NCBI RefSeq assembly: GCF_001715295.1
Contig: NZ_MDKB01000003.1
Location: 575,954 to 639,953, forward strand
From: Streptomyces griseus
Lineage (GTDB): Bacteria; Actinomycetota; Actinomycetes; Streptomycetales; Streptomycetaceae
Direction: 5' to 3'
DNA length: 64,000 nucleotides
In this document: in pieces, positions 43,779-52,196 of the stretch
How the letters are laid out: every line of letters begins with the position of its first letter
Numbering within the stretch: the first letter of the stretch is position 1
Made by a program: the position numbers and the translations under genes
The notes under the pieces: generated by a model
What the model was told of the DNA's origin: nothing
Seen by the model: only the letters and a program-made list of their open reading frames with translations
Database searches by the model: none

Positions 43779-44176
43779 GGTAACCCGTCGGCCTCCACAC
43801 CCACCGGCCGCCGGGTTCCGGCGAGCGTCACCCGCACAGCACGGCCCGGCGGGGCCCGCCGGGCCGCACCACCCGCCGTTCGCGCCCCCGAACTCCCGCT
43901 CGGGTGAGCCTGGTTCGACACGGAACCAGCCGATCGGCCCCGTACCGTCCCCGCGTCACCGCAGACTCCTCCGTGCGGATGAATCTGTGGGTTTGTCAGT
44001 TCGTGTGCGCGAACGGACTTCGGACGGAACGTCAGAGCCATGGCCCCACCTCTTGAAGTGACGTGCGCATGTCGCCACTCTGTTACCTGACGACCACGCG
44101 GCGGAAACCCTGCGCCGACACGATGGCCCCGCCGCCGGTCGTCCGCTCGGCTTCCCCCCACGTCAAGGGAGTTCGC

Positions 44177-44821
44177 ATGTCCGGTATCTACGCGCGTCGC
44201 ATAGCCGTCGTCGCCGCCTCCGCCGCCCTCGCAGCCACCACCGGGCTCCTCACGGCCCCGACCGCCCAGGCCGCGATGCCCACGCCGGTCAGCGCCGCGA
44301 CCGCCCGTACGTATCTGGGGGAGCTCACGGTTTCCTCCGAGGGCTCCTCGACCGGCTACAGCCGCGACAAGTTCCCGCACTGGATCACGCAGTCGGGCGC
44401 CTGCAACACCCGGGAGGTGGTGCTGAAGCGGGACGGTACGAACGTCGTCCAGGACTCCGCCTGCGCCGCGACCAGCGGAAGCTGGTACTCGCAGTACGAC
44501 GGCGCCACCTGGACGGCCGCCTCCGACCTCGACATCGACCACATGGTCCCGCTCGCCGAGGCGTGGCGATCCGGGGCGAGCGGCTGGACCACGGCCCGGC
44601 GCGAGTCCTTCGCCAACGACCTGACCCGCCCTCAGCTCATCGCGGTCACGGACAACGTCAACCAGGCCAAGAGCGACCAGGACCCGGGCGAGTGGCTGCC
44701 GCCCCGCACCGCCTACCGCTGCACGTACGCACGCGCCTGGGTGCACGTGAAGCACTACTACGGCCTCAGTGTCGACTCCACCGAGAAGAGCGCGCTGCAG
44801 TCCGTGCTGAACGGCTGCTGA
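44177..44821 (+). CDS. secreted HNH-type nuclease (DUF1524-like)
   Basis: About 214 residues. An AAGGGAG RBS precedes the ATG; the signal peptide ends at QAA about residue 33. The mature domain holds the HNH motif with DLDIDHMVPLAEAWRSG (catalytic His), QLIAVTDNVNQAKSDQDPGEWLPP and a late HVKHYYGLS. It belongs to the HNH/DUF1524 group of secreted nucleases common in Streptomyces, probably degrading external DNA for nutrients. Cysteines (ACN, SAC, YRC, NGC) suggest two disulfides. Confidence 0.88.
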   Translation: MSGIYARRIAVVAASAALAATTGLLTAPTAQAAMPTPVSAATARTYLGELTVSSEGSSTGYSRDKFPHWITQSGACNTREVVLKRDGTNVVQDSACAATSGSWYSQYDGATWTAASDLDIDHMVPLAEAWRSGASGWTTARRESFANDLTRPQLIAVTDNVNQAKSDQDPGEWLPPRTAYRCTYARAWVHVKHYYGLSVDSTEKSALQSVLNGC

Positions 44822-44958
44822 CCGCCGGGGACCCGCCCGTCCGCCTCCCGGCCCACCCCGTGCCCGCACGGTGAGACCGCCCGGCGGAAGGCCCCGCCCT
44901 CCTCCGTCGTTCCGTACCCTACGGAACCACCGGTCACGGCGACGCGAGGAGGGCACAC

Positions 44959-46653
44959 ATGGCTGGGCTGCGCCTGGGACCACTGCTGCGGTACGTCGAC
45001 TGGGAGTCCGGCTCCCGGGCGACCGTCTGGGTGGAGACGAGCCGCGCCTGCACGGCCGAGGTCCGCTGCGCGGACGGGGCGTCGGGCTCCTCGCCCACCT
45101 TCGCGGTCGGCGGGCACCACTACGCGCTGGTGGTGGTGACGGGCCTGACCCCCGGCTCGACCACGGCCTACGAGGTACTGCTCGACGGTCTCCAGGTCTG
45201 GCCGCCGGAGGACTCCGGCTTCCCCGCGAGCACGATCACGACCCCCGCCGTGGCCGACCCGCCGGGGTCGGAGCCGGCCGGTCCGGTGCGGATCGCCTTC
45301 GGCTCCTGCCGCTGGGCGGCGCCGCCCGCCCGGGAGCACGACCCCGTGGGCCCCGACGCGCTGGACACCCTGGCCGCCCGGCTCGCCGCCGACCCCGACG
45401 CCGCACGCCCCGACGTCCTCCTCCTGCTCGGCGACCAGGTGTACGCGGACGAGACGTCGGAGGCCACGCGGCACCGGCTCGCGGCCCGCCGTGACCTGGC
45501 CGAGGCACCGGGGGCGGAGGTCGCGGACTACGAGGAGTACACGTACCTCTACGACGAGTCCTGGCGCGACCCGGACGTGCGGTGGCTGCTCTCCACGGTC
45601 CCCAGTTGCATGATCTTCGACGACCACGACGTGGTCGACGACTGGAACACCAGCGGAGCCTGGCTCGCGGACATGCGGCGCACACCGTGGTGGCACGAGC
45701 GGATCGTCAGCGGACTGATGTCGTACTGGGTCTACCAGCACCTCGGCAACCTCTCCCCCGACGACCTGGCCACCGATCCGCTGTACGCCGCCGTGCGTGC
45801 CGCCCCGGACGCCACGGAGACCCTGCGCCGGCACGCCGTCGCCGCGGATGCGGACCCCACGCACACGCGGTGGAGCTACCGGCGCGGCTTCGGCCGGGTA
45901 CGGCTGCTGATGGTGGACACCCGGGCGGCCCGCGTCCTCGACGAACAGCGTCGCGCGATGATCAACGCCGAGGAGGCCCGGTGGATGCGCGAGGAGGTCC
46001 TGGGCGACCCGGGCGCCTACGACCACCTGCTGATCGGCACCTCGCTGCCGTGGCTGCTGCCACCCCTCGTCCACGACGCCGAGGCCTGGAACGCCGCCCT
46101 GTGCCGGGGCGAGCGGGGCGGTCCCGACGGCCGCTGGGCGCGTGTCGGGGAGAAGGTGCGGCGCGCCGGTGACCTCGAACACTGGGCGGCCTTCCCCGCG
46201 TCGTTCCGGCAGTTGTCGGAACTGCTGCGCGAGGCGGGGTGCGCCCCGGACGCACCGGCGACCATATGCGTGCTGTCGGGCGACGTGCACCACGCCTACA
46301 TCGCGGAGCCCCGCTGGCCCGCGTCCGCCCCGGGCGGCGCTCCCGGCGCGCGCATCCTGCAGCTGACCTGCTCTCCCGTGCACAACTCCATCCCGGCGTA
46401 CGTCCGGGCCGGGTTCCGCTTCGGCTGGAGCCGGGCGGGCCGGTGGCTGGGGCGCGTGCTGGCCCTGCACGGGCGGGCCGGGGCCCCGGCGATGCACTGG
46501 CGGAAGACGGGTGGCCCCTGGTTCGGCAACCAGCTGATGACCCTCACGCTCCACGGCCGGAAAGCCGCGCTCACCCTGGTACAGGCCAGGAAGGGGCCGG
46601 CGGGCGCGCAGCTGGAGACGGTTCTGGAGCGCACGCTCACCGGGAACGGGTGA
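44959..46653 (+). CDS. alkaline phosphatase D (PhoD)-family metallophosphoesterase
   Basis: 564 residues. An N-terminal Ig-like domain (about 1-100: SGSRATVWVETSRACTAEVRC) is followed by the catalytic domain with LLLGDQVYADETSE, IFDDHDVVDDWNTSG, MVDTRAAR and VLSGDVHHAYIAE; these hold the Asp/His/Asn metal ligands. Unlike classical PhoD there is no Tat signal peptide, so it may act in the cytoplasm or lack export. The substrate may be a phosphodiester. A hairpin follows at 46832. Confidence 0.88.
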   Translation: MAGLRLGPLLRYVDWESGSRATVWVETSRACTAEVRCADGASGSSPTFAVGGHHYALVVVTGLTPGSTTAYEVLLDGLQVWPPEDSGFPASTITTPAVADPPGSEPAGPVRIAFGSCRWAAPPAREHDPVGPDALDTLAARLAADPDAARPDVLLLLGDQVYADETSEATRHRLAARRDLAEAPGAEVADYEEYTYLYDESWRDPDVRWLLSTVPSCMIFDDHDVVDDWNTSGAWLADMRRTPWWHERIVSGLMSYWVYQHLGNLSPDDLATDPLYAAVRAAPDATETLRRHAVAADADPTHTRWSYRRGFGRVRLLMVDTRAARVLDEQRRAMINAEEARWMREEVLGDPGAYDHLLIGTSLPWLLPPLVHDAEAWNAALCRGERGGPDGRWARVGEKVRRAGDLEHWAAFPASFRQLSELLREAGCAPDAPATICVLSGDVHHAYIAEPRWPASAPGGAPGARILQLTCSPVHNSIPAYVRAGFRFGWSRAGRWLGRVLALHGRAGAPAMHWRKTGGPWFGNQLMTLTLHGRKAALTLVQARKGPAGAQLETVLERTLTGNG

Positions 46654-46831
46654 GCGGCTTCCCCCCGGTGCAGGAAGCTGCAAACGGGAGGAGCGCTCAC
46701 CGGCAGGCTCCGCCCGGCCGGCCGGTAGGCGCGTGATCCAGCCCGCCGACGGCACCCCGGTCCCGCGGCGAAGCCCGCCCCCCGGGCAGACCCCCGCCGT
46801 TCGGGCCTGACCTGCCCAGCACCCCCGCTCC

Positions 46832-46873
46832 CGTACGCCCCGGCACGCCGTCCCGGATACCGGGGCGTACGGC
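46832..46873. terminator. hairpin after the PhoD gene
   Basis: CCGTACGCCCCGG and its perfect complement (13 bp) with a 16-base loop. It lies about 180 bases after the PhoD stop, in the 375-base gap before the next gene. Nothing else is recognised in that gap. Confidence 0.55.
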
Positions 46874-47028
46874 GTTCCGGGGCGCGCGTGACCTGCGCGA
46901 CACCGCCCACCATCGGGCGAATCCCCGGTGGACCGGAGGCGTATTCTGGACCGCTGGCCCTGCCGCTCCTGCCGCTCCCCTGCGACGTCGCGGCGTTGAC
47001 ACGGTGACACGGGAACGGGGAGTAGAAA

Positions 47029-47688
47029 GTGCTGGAGAGTGTGGGTGCGCTGACAGGCAGCCCATGGATCTACGCGGTGGTCGCCCTCTCGGTGCTCCTG
47101 GACGTCTTCCTGCCCGTCCTGCCCAGCGGGGTGCTGGTGATCACGGCGGCCACCGCCGCCGCGGCGAGCACGACGACGGTCACGGCGGCTGCCGGTCAGG
47201 TCACCCGTGAAGTGCCCTCCCTGCTCGTGCTGACGCTCTGCGCGGCCACCGCCTCCGTGCTGGGCGACCTCGTCGCGTACCGCCTCGCCTGGCGTGGTGG
47301 GGAGCGGCTGGACCGGGCCATCGCCCGCTCACGCCGCCTCACCACGGCGCAGGAGCGACTCGGCGCGGCCCTGAGCCGCGGCGGTGGCGTGCTCGTGGTC
47401 ATCGCCCGTTTCGCCCCCGCCGGCCGCTCGGTCGTGTCGCTGGGCGCGGGCGCGGCCCACCGCAGGGCCAAGGACTTCCTGCCCTGGTCGGCCCTGGCGG
47501 GGCTTGCCTGGGCGGGGTACAGCGTGGGCCTCGGCTACTTCGGCGGCCAGTGGCTCGGCGCCACGTGGCTGGGTACGGCCGTCTCGGTCCTCGCCCTGTT
47601 CGTGGCCGGCGCCCTGGCAGCGGTCGTCATCCGCCGGCCCTCCCCCGGCGTGCAGCCGGCCCCCGCAGGGATCCCGGCGGGCACCTGA
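47029..47688 (+). CDS. DedA/VTT-family membrane protein
   Basis: 219 residues starting at GTG after GGGGAG. Hydrophobic segments are WIYAVVALSVLLDVFLPVLPSGVLVI, LLVLTLCAATASVLGDLVAYRLA and a C-terminal pair. The family hallmark RFAPAGRSVVSLGAGAAH (R..PxxR...xAG) is present after a short re-entrant-type stretch. DedA proteins are lipid scramblases/flippases (polyprenyl phosphate) in several bacteria. Residues SPGVQPAP form a loose C-terminal tail. Confidence 0.85.
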   Translation: MLESVGALTGSPWIYAVVALSVLLDVFLPVLPSGVLVITAATAAAASTTTVTAAAGQVTREVPSLLVLTLCAATASVLGDLVAYRLAWRGGERLDRAIARSRRLTTAQERLGAALSRGGGVLVVIARFAPAGRSVVSLGAGAAHRRAKDFLPWSALAGLAWAGYSVGLGYFGGQWLGATWLGTAVSVLALFVAGALAAVVIRRPSPGVQPAPAGIPAGT

Positions 47689-47708
47689 CTCCAGGGCGGC
47701 CCGCCCGA

Positions 47709-47735
47709 GGACCCGCGGCGTCCGGCCGCAGGTCC
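47709..47735. terminator. possible terminator between DedA and DUF2277 genes
   Basis: GGACC-C-GCGG and CCGC-A-GGTCC arms around a seven-base loop, with one mismatched pair in the middle, sit in the gap between convergent genes. Confidence 0.4.
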
Positions 47736-47775
47736 CCCGGGCGGTCCCGGACGCGGCGCCTCTCCCGGCTCTCCC

Positions 47776-48012
47776 TCAGCCGGTCCCCTCCCTGACCCGG
47801 GCGGCGCCCCGGACCTCCAGGCCGTCGAGCAGCCGCCGGGTCGCCTCGGCGATCTCGTCGACGGCCCGGTCGAAGACCTCCTGGTTGTGCGCGGCGGGGG
47901 CACGGAAGCCCGACACCTTGCGCACGTACTGCAGGGCGGCGGCTCTCATCTCCTCCTCCGTGGCCTCTTCGGGGATGACTGGCGGGCGAAGTGTCTTGAT
48001 GCTGCGGCACAT
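47776..48012 (-). CDS. DUF2277 family small protein
   Basis: 78 residues beginning MCRSIKTLRPPVIPEEATEE and containing EMRAAALQYVRKVSGFRAPA, which is the family's diagnostic block. The function is unknown; relatives are small cytosolic, helical proteins. A GGAGG lies almost directly before the ATG. The next gene (DUF1254) is about 75 bases upstream on the same strand. Confidence 0.88.
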   Translation of the reverse strand: MCRSIKTLRPPVIPEEATEEEMRAAALQYVRKVSGFRAPAAHNQEVFDRAVDEIAEATRRLLDGLEVRGAARVREGTG

Positions 48013-48087
48013 GCCTCCAGTGTGGCCCGCGCCACCGACAACGCGCCCGGACACCGGGTCGCCGAGGCCGGCCGGAGGAGCCCCGGT

Positions 48088-49458
48088 TCACCGGATGCGC
48101 TCGACGGGCGGCAGGACGTAGCCGCCGTCGAGAGCCGCCTGGCCGGGCTGGTAGAGCCGGATCACCGGCCGGAAGCCCCCGAGGGGCGCCGGCAGCCAGT
48201 TCGCCGCCTGCGCGGGGTCCGTCGGCCGCTCCGCACCGAGGTACAGCGTCAGCGAGCCGTCGGCGTCGTGGACGAGTCCGGGTGTGCGGTCCCCGATGGC
48301 GTACCGGTCCGCCTCGTTGGCGACGAGGCGGTGCCCCGGGGTGTCGTACATCGTCACGGACCAGAAGCCGTCGACCGGTGGCGGCCGCCGGAAGCGCAGG
48401 GCGTAACGGTGGGCCCCGTCGAGCCGGTGCCCCCGTGCGTCGCGGTACGTCTGCGCGCACACCATCTCGTACCCGTGCGCCCCCCAGAGCTCCTGCCGCG
48501 CCGCGATCGCCCGGACCAGGTACGACGACTCCCGGTCGGGGATCTTCCACTCCGGCGAAGCGAGCGTGCCCACACCGGTGCGGTCCAGGTTGTAGTCGAA
48601 GAGGTGCGGGTGCATGGCCCAGGAACCGGGCGCCCGGCCCGTCCCCTCTGCCGGCCGGGCCGCCTCCGCCACCCGCGCCCTGCCCAGCCAGAGGCCCCGC
48701 GTCAGCGTACGGACGAGTCCGGGGGAGGCCGACACGTACGGGGAGACGCCCTCCTCCAGGAGGCCCAGGGGCTGGAAGCGGTCCTCGTAGGCGCGGTCGG
48801 CGTCGGCCGCCGGGAAGTCCGCCATCCACATCCGCAGCTGCTCGAAGAATCGCAGGGCCGCGGGGACGGCGGGATCGGGCGCGGGCAGTCCGGTGCGGTG
48901 GGCCCGGTCGCCCAGGTGGGTGAGCGTGAACTCCTGCTGGAGCGCCCGGACCCGGGGCAGGTCGGCGGGCCCGTCGCAGGCGATGCGGCCCACCACGGAG
49001 ACCACGGAGGTGGGCGCGTCGATCACGCCGGACACCTGGTCGGGCACCGTGCCGGACCAGCCGGGCGGCACGACAAGCCAGTCCCCCTCGCCCGTGCCCG
49101 TGGCGCGGCGGCCGATGTAGGCGAACGCGTTGGTCCACGCGTCCACGAACTGCAGGACGTAGTACGCCCCGCCGGTGTCCGGTACGTGGAGGCGGACGGG
49201 ACCGCCGGAGAGGTCGAGCTGGGCGAGCGCGGCGACGGCGTCACTCGCGGCTGACGGGACGTCCGTGCCGGGGGTGGCGGGCCCGGCGGCGTGGGCGAAG
49301 TCGTTGAACGGTGCGGGGCCCAGCCCTCCGCAGCCCTCCCGCAGGCAGGCCCGCACCGCGGACAGCTGCCGGACCAGCGGTGACCCGTAGACGTACGCGT
49401 CGGCGGCCAGCGCCGCCGAGGTGTCGGGGCGGCCCGGGCGGGCGCGTCCGCCGCCCAC
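48088..49458 (-). CDS. DUF1254/DUF1214 domain-containing protein
   Basis: 456 residues. The N-terminal DUF1254 part runs from YVYGSPLVRQL to HVPDTGGAYYVLQFVDAWTNAFAYIG and the C-terminal DUF1214 part from FRRPPPVDGFWSVTMYDTPGHRLV to NWLPAPLGGFRPVIRLYQPG. The family is widespread, often with a signal peptide, but here none is visible. Function unknown. Its GTG lies one base after the stop of the four-TM protein gene (TGACGTG), so translation is probably coupled. Confidence 0.85.
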   Translation of the reverse strand: MGGGRARPGRPDTSAALAADAYVYGSPLVRQLSAVRACLREGCGGLGPAPFNDFAHAAGPATPGTDVPSAASDAVAALAQLDLSGGPVRLHVPDTGGAYYVLQFVDAWTNAFAYIGRRATGTGEGDWLVVPPGWSGTVPDQVSGVIDAPTSVVSVVGRIACDGPADLPRVRALQQEFTLTHLGDRAHRTGLPAPDPAVPAALRFFEQLRMWMADFPAADADRAYEDRFQPLGLLEEGVSPYVSASPGLVRTLTRGLWLGRARVAEAARPAEGTGRAPGSWAMHPHLFDYNLDRTGVGTLASPEWKIPDRESSYLVRAIAARQELWGAHGYEMVCAQTYRDARGHRLDGAHRYALRFRRPPPVDGFWSVTMYDTPGHRLVANEADRYAIGDRTPGLVHDADGSLTLYLGAERPTDPAQAANWLPAPLGGFRPVIRLYQPGQAALDGGYVLPPVERIR

Positions 49459-49459
49459 G

Positions 49460-49897
49460 TCAGAGGGGAGCCTTCGAACGGTCCGCCGTGCACAGGGCCC
49501 AGATCACGAAGGTGTCGAGGGCGATCGAGACGACTGCCCACACCGGCTGGTAGGGAAGCCAGACGAAGTTGGCGACGATGCTCAACGCGGCCAGCCCGAC
49601 GCCCGCCACGCGGGCGCCCGGGACGTCGCGGAGAATGCCCAGGCCGACGAGGATCAGGATCACACCGAGGACGAGGTGGATCCACCCCCAGCCGGACACG
49701 CTGTACTTGAACGTGTAGTCGCCGACGCGTGCGTACACGGTGCCGGTGGCGATACCCGCGATGCCCGTGAAAACGGCGAGGACGCCCTCCACGAGCAGCA
49801 GAACACCGGCGAACATGGTGCCGCCGACCGCCCACGGGGAGTCGCGGCCGGCCCCGGTCGGCGAGGTGGTACCGGGTCGGGGGGCTGACTGAGCCAT
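49460..49897 (-). CDS. four-TM membrane protein (DUF7144-type)
   Basis: About 145 residues from an ATG with GGAGG five bases upstream. Four hydrophobic segments: MFAGVLLLVEGVLAVFTGIAGI, IHLVLGVILILVGLGIL, VAGVGLAALSIVANFVWLP, AVVSIALDTFVIWAL; this is the widespread actinobacterial small membrane family. Function unknown. It precedes the DUF1254 gene by one base. Upstream (49898-50313, 416 bases) nothing else is recognised. Confidence 0.82.
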   Translation of the reverse strand: MAQSAPRPGTTSPTGAGRDSPWAVGGTMFAGVLLLVEGVLAVFTGIAGIATGTVYARVGDYTFKYSVSGWGWIHLVLGVILILVGLGILRDVPGARVAGVGLAALSIVANFVWLPYQPVWAVVSIALDTFVIWALCTADRSKAPL

Positions 49898-50313
49898 GGG
49901 AACCTCCGCTCGGGCGGACGAGCGCCCGGCGGGTCGACGGGCAACACCGACCCTGCGCGACGCGCCGCCCCGGCACGACCCGGACGCGGCCGTTCGGGTG
50001 ACACGCCAGGTCATGGCACAGCCCGCTCGTACGACGCCCCGCCCACGGTGGAGAGGACCGTGAGGAAGGCGTGCAGTCGGTGGCTGACCGGCTGCCGGCA
50101 CCCGCAGGCCGCGGCCCTCCGGCCGGGACTCCGCCCGCCCCGGGTGGGCGGCCGACCGAGGGTGGACGCCCGACCTGTGACCCGGTCGAGGATCAACGCG
50201 TCAGCGTCCGCCGCGACGCGCCGGGGCGCCCCGGCCGGCCGGGCAGCATCCCCAGGACAGGCGCGCGGAGGGCGGGGCAGGGTCCCGGGACGCTCGACGA
50301 CGGCTCATGGACG

Positions 50314-50529
50314 TCACCCCCAGGTGTCGAGGTCACCGCCCCGCCACTCGATCAGATCCGGCTGGTCCAGGTCGATCTCCTCGACGCCCTCGGCCAGCCC
50401 CGCCCGCCGCAGGAGCGACGCCACCTCACCCCGCCCGTGGGCCAGCCCGACGATCCGCCCACGCACGGTCACACGCCGCCCACCGGTCGGTGAGGGTGGA
50501 TGCACGATCACAGGGGGATGCTCGGCCAT
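50314..50529 (-). CDS. small conserved Streptomyces protein, unknown
   Basis: 71 residues starting MAEHPPVIVHPPSPTGGRRV and ending PDLIEWRGGDLDTWG. Codon usage, the HPPSPTGGRRVTVRG block and the LIEWRGG ending are shared by small hypothetical proteins in Streptomyces. It is likely a compact cytosolic protein. GGAGG lies one base before the ATG. Function unknown. Confidence 0.72.
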   Translation of the reverse strand: MAEHPPVIVHPPSPTGGRRVTVRGRIVGLAHGRGEVASLLRRAGLAEGVEEIDLDQPDLIEWRGGDLDTWG

Positions 50530-50640
50530 GCCTCCACGTTCTCCCGCCGCCTGCCGCGACGCATCCCGGAAGCGGCCGGGGAGACCCCGGGGGCGAGCAC
50601 GGAACGCCGGGGGGACGCCGGAGGAACGCGGAGGCGGGCA

Positions 50641-50712
50641 CGGAACGCCGCGAGGCCCTCGCGGGGACCCGGGGCGAGCGCAGAACGCCGCGAGGCCCTC
50701 GCGGGGGGAACG
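50641..50712. repeat. tandem hairpin repeats, ~40-base period
   Basis: CCGCGAG-GCC-CTCGCGG hairpins occur at 50648-50664 and 50688-50704 inside related units (AACGCCGCGAGGCCCTCGC). Related GGAACGC/ACGGAACGCC words continue on both sides between about 50600 and 50740. The 290-base gap between the genes at 50529 and 50819 holds only these repeats. Confidence 0.7.
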
Positions 50713-50818
50713 TGGAGGCGGGCGCCGAACGTCGCGGGTATCCCGGGTACGGCTCGCACGGACCTCCGCACGCCTCGCGACCCGCGACCCGCGCCTCGCG
50801 CGGCCCCGGGGCCGCGGC

Positions 50819-51262
50819 TCAAAGCCCCCTGGGGTCTTCGCCGGCGGCCGTGGTCTCGGCCAGCTTCTTGAACTCGCCCAGGTCGTAGTTGGCCAGCGTC
50901 GAGTCCAGGTTGGTGAGCGCGCCCACGTGCTCCACGAACCCCTTCGGGTCGTACTCGATCTGCAGGGCGATCCGGCTCGACGCATCGTCGAGCCGGTGGA
51001 AGGTCACGACACCGGCGTGGTGGACTCCCTCGATGGTCTTCCAGGCGATCCTCTCCTGCGGGACGACCTCGGTGAGTTCGGCGACGAAGCTCTTCTCCGC
51101 GCCCGGCAGCGAGAGCTGCCAGGAGAAACGGCGTTCGTCCATCGGATCGACCCGCCGGACGTGGCTCAGGAACTTCGGCCATTGGGTGACATCGCTCCAC
51201 AGGGCCCAGGTGACGGCGACCGGGGCCTTGATGTCGACGGTCTCGACGAGGGAGGAGGACAT
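50819..51262 (-). CDS. SRPBCC (START-like) family protein
   Basis: About 147 residues. The ATG at 51262 is preceded by AGGGTGA; the body reads VETVDIKAPVAVTWALWSDVTQWPKF, GVVTFHRLDDASSRIALQIEYDPKGFVEHVGALTN, the fold of polyketide cyclase/coenzyme Q-binding COQ10-type proteins. It should bind a hydrophobic ligand. The partner is not evident. Confidence 0.85.
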   Translation of the reverse strand: MSSSLVETVDIKAPVAVTWALWSDVTQWPKFLSHVRRVDPMDERRFSWQLSLPGAEKSFVAELTEVVPQERIAWKTIEGVHHAGVVTFHRLDDASSRIALQIEYDPKGFVEHVGALTNLDSTLANYDLGEFKKLAETTAAGEDPRGL

Positions 51263-51431
51263 GGCACTCACCCTGCTTTCTCTCGATGACCCGATTGCTC
51301 GGCTTCCGCTGCCGACTACCCGGCCCTCACCGGCCCACGCCTCCCGAGGTTGCGACGTCGAGGACTGGCGGACCGCACCGCGCCCTGCGAAAGACCAGGT
51401 CGCCGAGCGCCCGGAGGCCCCCTCTTCTTGC

Positions 51432-51623
51432 TCAATCTGCAGGTGCCTCCGGCGGCTCGACGCCCCCGAAGTCGCCCGCCTCCGGACTGGTCAGCTTGCT
51501 GGAGCCATCAGAGGCAGCGCGTGCGGTCTCCATGAACTCGACGAGGAACTCCTGAACCGTCTTCTGCGGCAGGAAGCGGAACCACGGGAATGCCTCGGGG
51601 AAACTGCGGTCTCGCTCGTTCAC
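51432..51623 (-). pseudogene. remnant of a small conserved actinomycete protein (possible)
   Basis: A 63-codon frame from GTG, reading VNERDRSFPEAFPWFRFLPQ and KTVQEFLVEFMETARAA, then SPEAGDFGGVEPPE. The two ends resemble a family of small Streptomyces proteins but the middle appears lost, so it may be a decayed copy or a short protein of its own. It lies in a decayed mobile-element zone (51263-51860) next to the integrase fragment. Confidence 0.4.
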
Positions 51624-51651
51624 CCGTGCCGCAGGGACGGCCGGGCTTCGC

Positions 51652-51855
51652 GTGATCCGGCTGCACGATGCCCGGCACGGATGCGCGACTCTGCTGACCG
51701 CTGCAGACGTCCCGCCCGCCTCGTGACGGAGATCCGGGCGCCGTCGGATCGCGGTCACGGTGAACATCTATGCCCACGTCGCCCAGGACGTGCAGCGCGA
51801 GGCCGTGAGTCACCTCGACCGCATGTGGGAGCGGCAGCGGCCCGACCGTGGGTGA
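51652..51855 (+). pseudogene. tyrosine-recombinase (integrase) C-terminal remnant
   Basis: The frame reads VIRLHDARHGCATLLTAADV (box II with H-x-x-R-H), then is broken by a TGA at 51724, and resumes with IAVTVNIYAHVAQDVQREAV, the catalytic Tyr-containing end of phage/AICE integrases. Reading through the break needs compensating frameshifts, so it is non-functional. It reads toward tRNA-Val and its end lies ~70 bases from the tRNA 3' end, the classical place for an integrated element. Confidence 0.8.
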
Positions 51856-51885
51856 CCGCGCCCGTTGATGTCAGAGGTGGATGTC

Positions 51886-51919
51886 AAAGACCCCCGGCCA
51901 TGATCGGCTGGGGGTCTTT
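51886..51919. terminator. terminator of the tRNA-Val transcript (bidirectional)
   Basis: AAAGACCCCCGGCC and its complement GGCTGGGGGTCTTT (14 bp, one G-T) around ATGATC, located directly downstream of the tRNA 3' end on the minus strand and after the integrase remnant on the plus strand. Confidence 0.85.
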
Positions 51920-51923
51920 GTGC

Positions 51924-51998
51924 TGGTGGGCGCGGACGGTTTCGAACCGCCGACATCTGCTTTGTAAGAGCAGCGCTCTACCCCTGAGCTACGCACCC
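51924..51998 (-). tRNA. tRNA-Val (anticodon TAC)
   Basis: Minus strand, 75 bases including the encoded CCA. Acceptor GGGTGCG pairs with CGCGCCC (one G-T), D arm AGCTCAGGGGTAGAGC, anticodon arm CTGCT-CTTACAA-AGCAG with anticodon TAC, and T arm GGCGGTTCGAAACCGTC. It decodes GUA/GUG valine codons. Its 3' end faces a degenerate integrase gene, suggesting it served as an att site. Confidence 0.95.
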
Positions 51999-52196
51999 GT
52001 GGATGAAGGAACAGATTACATGGCTCCCGACCCCCCGCCGCAATCCGGTCGCCGGGCGGGCGGTCACCGGGCTCGGCCCGTGGATACGGGGGATATCCCT
52101 ACCCCCGGGACGGTAGCCGGCCGGATCGTTCCGGGGGTGCGGTGTACGTACGGTGAGGACTCATCGGCGGCGTCACAGCAGGGGGACTCGATCACC

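Noticed and set aside
43349-43783. 144-codon plus-strand frame in the repeat-rich tract
   Set aside because: It merely translates the repeats (Pro/Arg-rich), has no convincing ribosome-binding site and no folded features.
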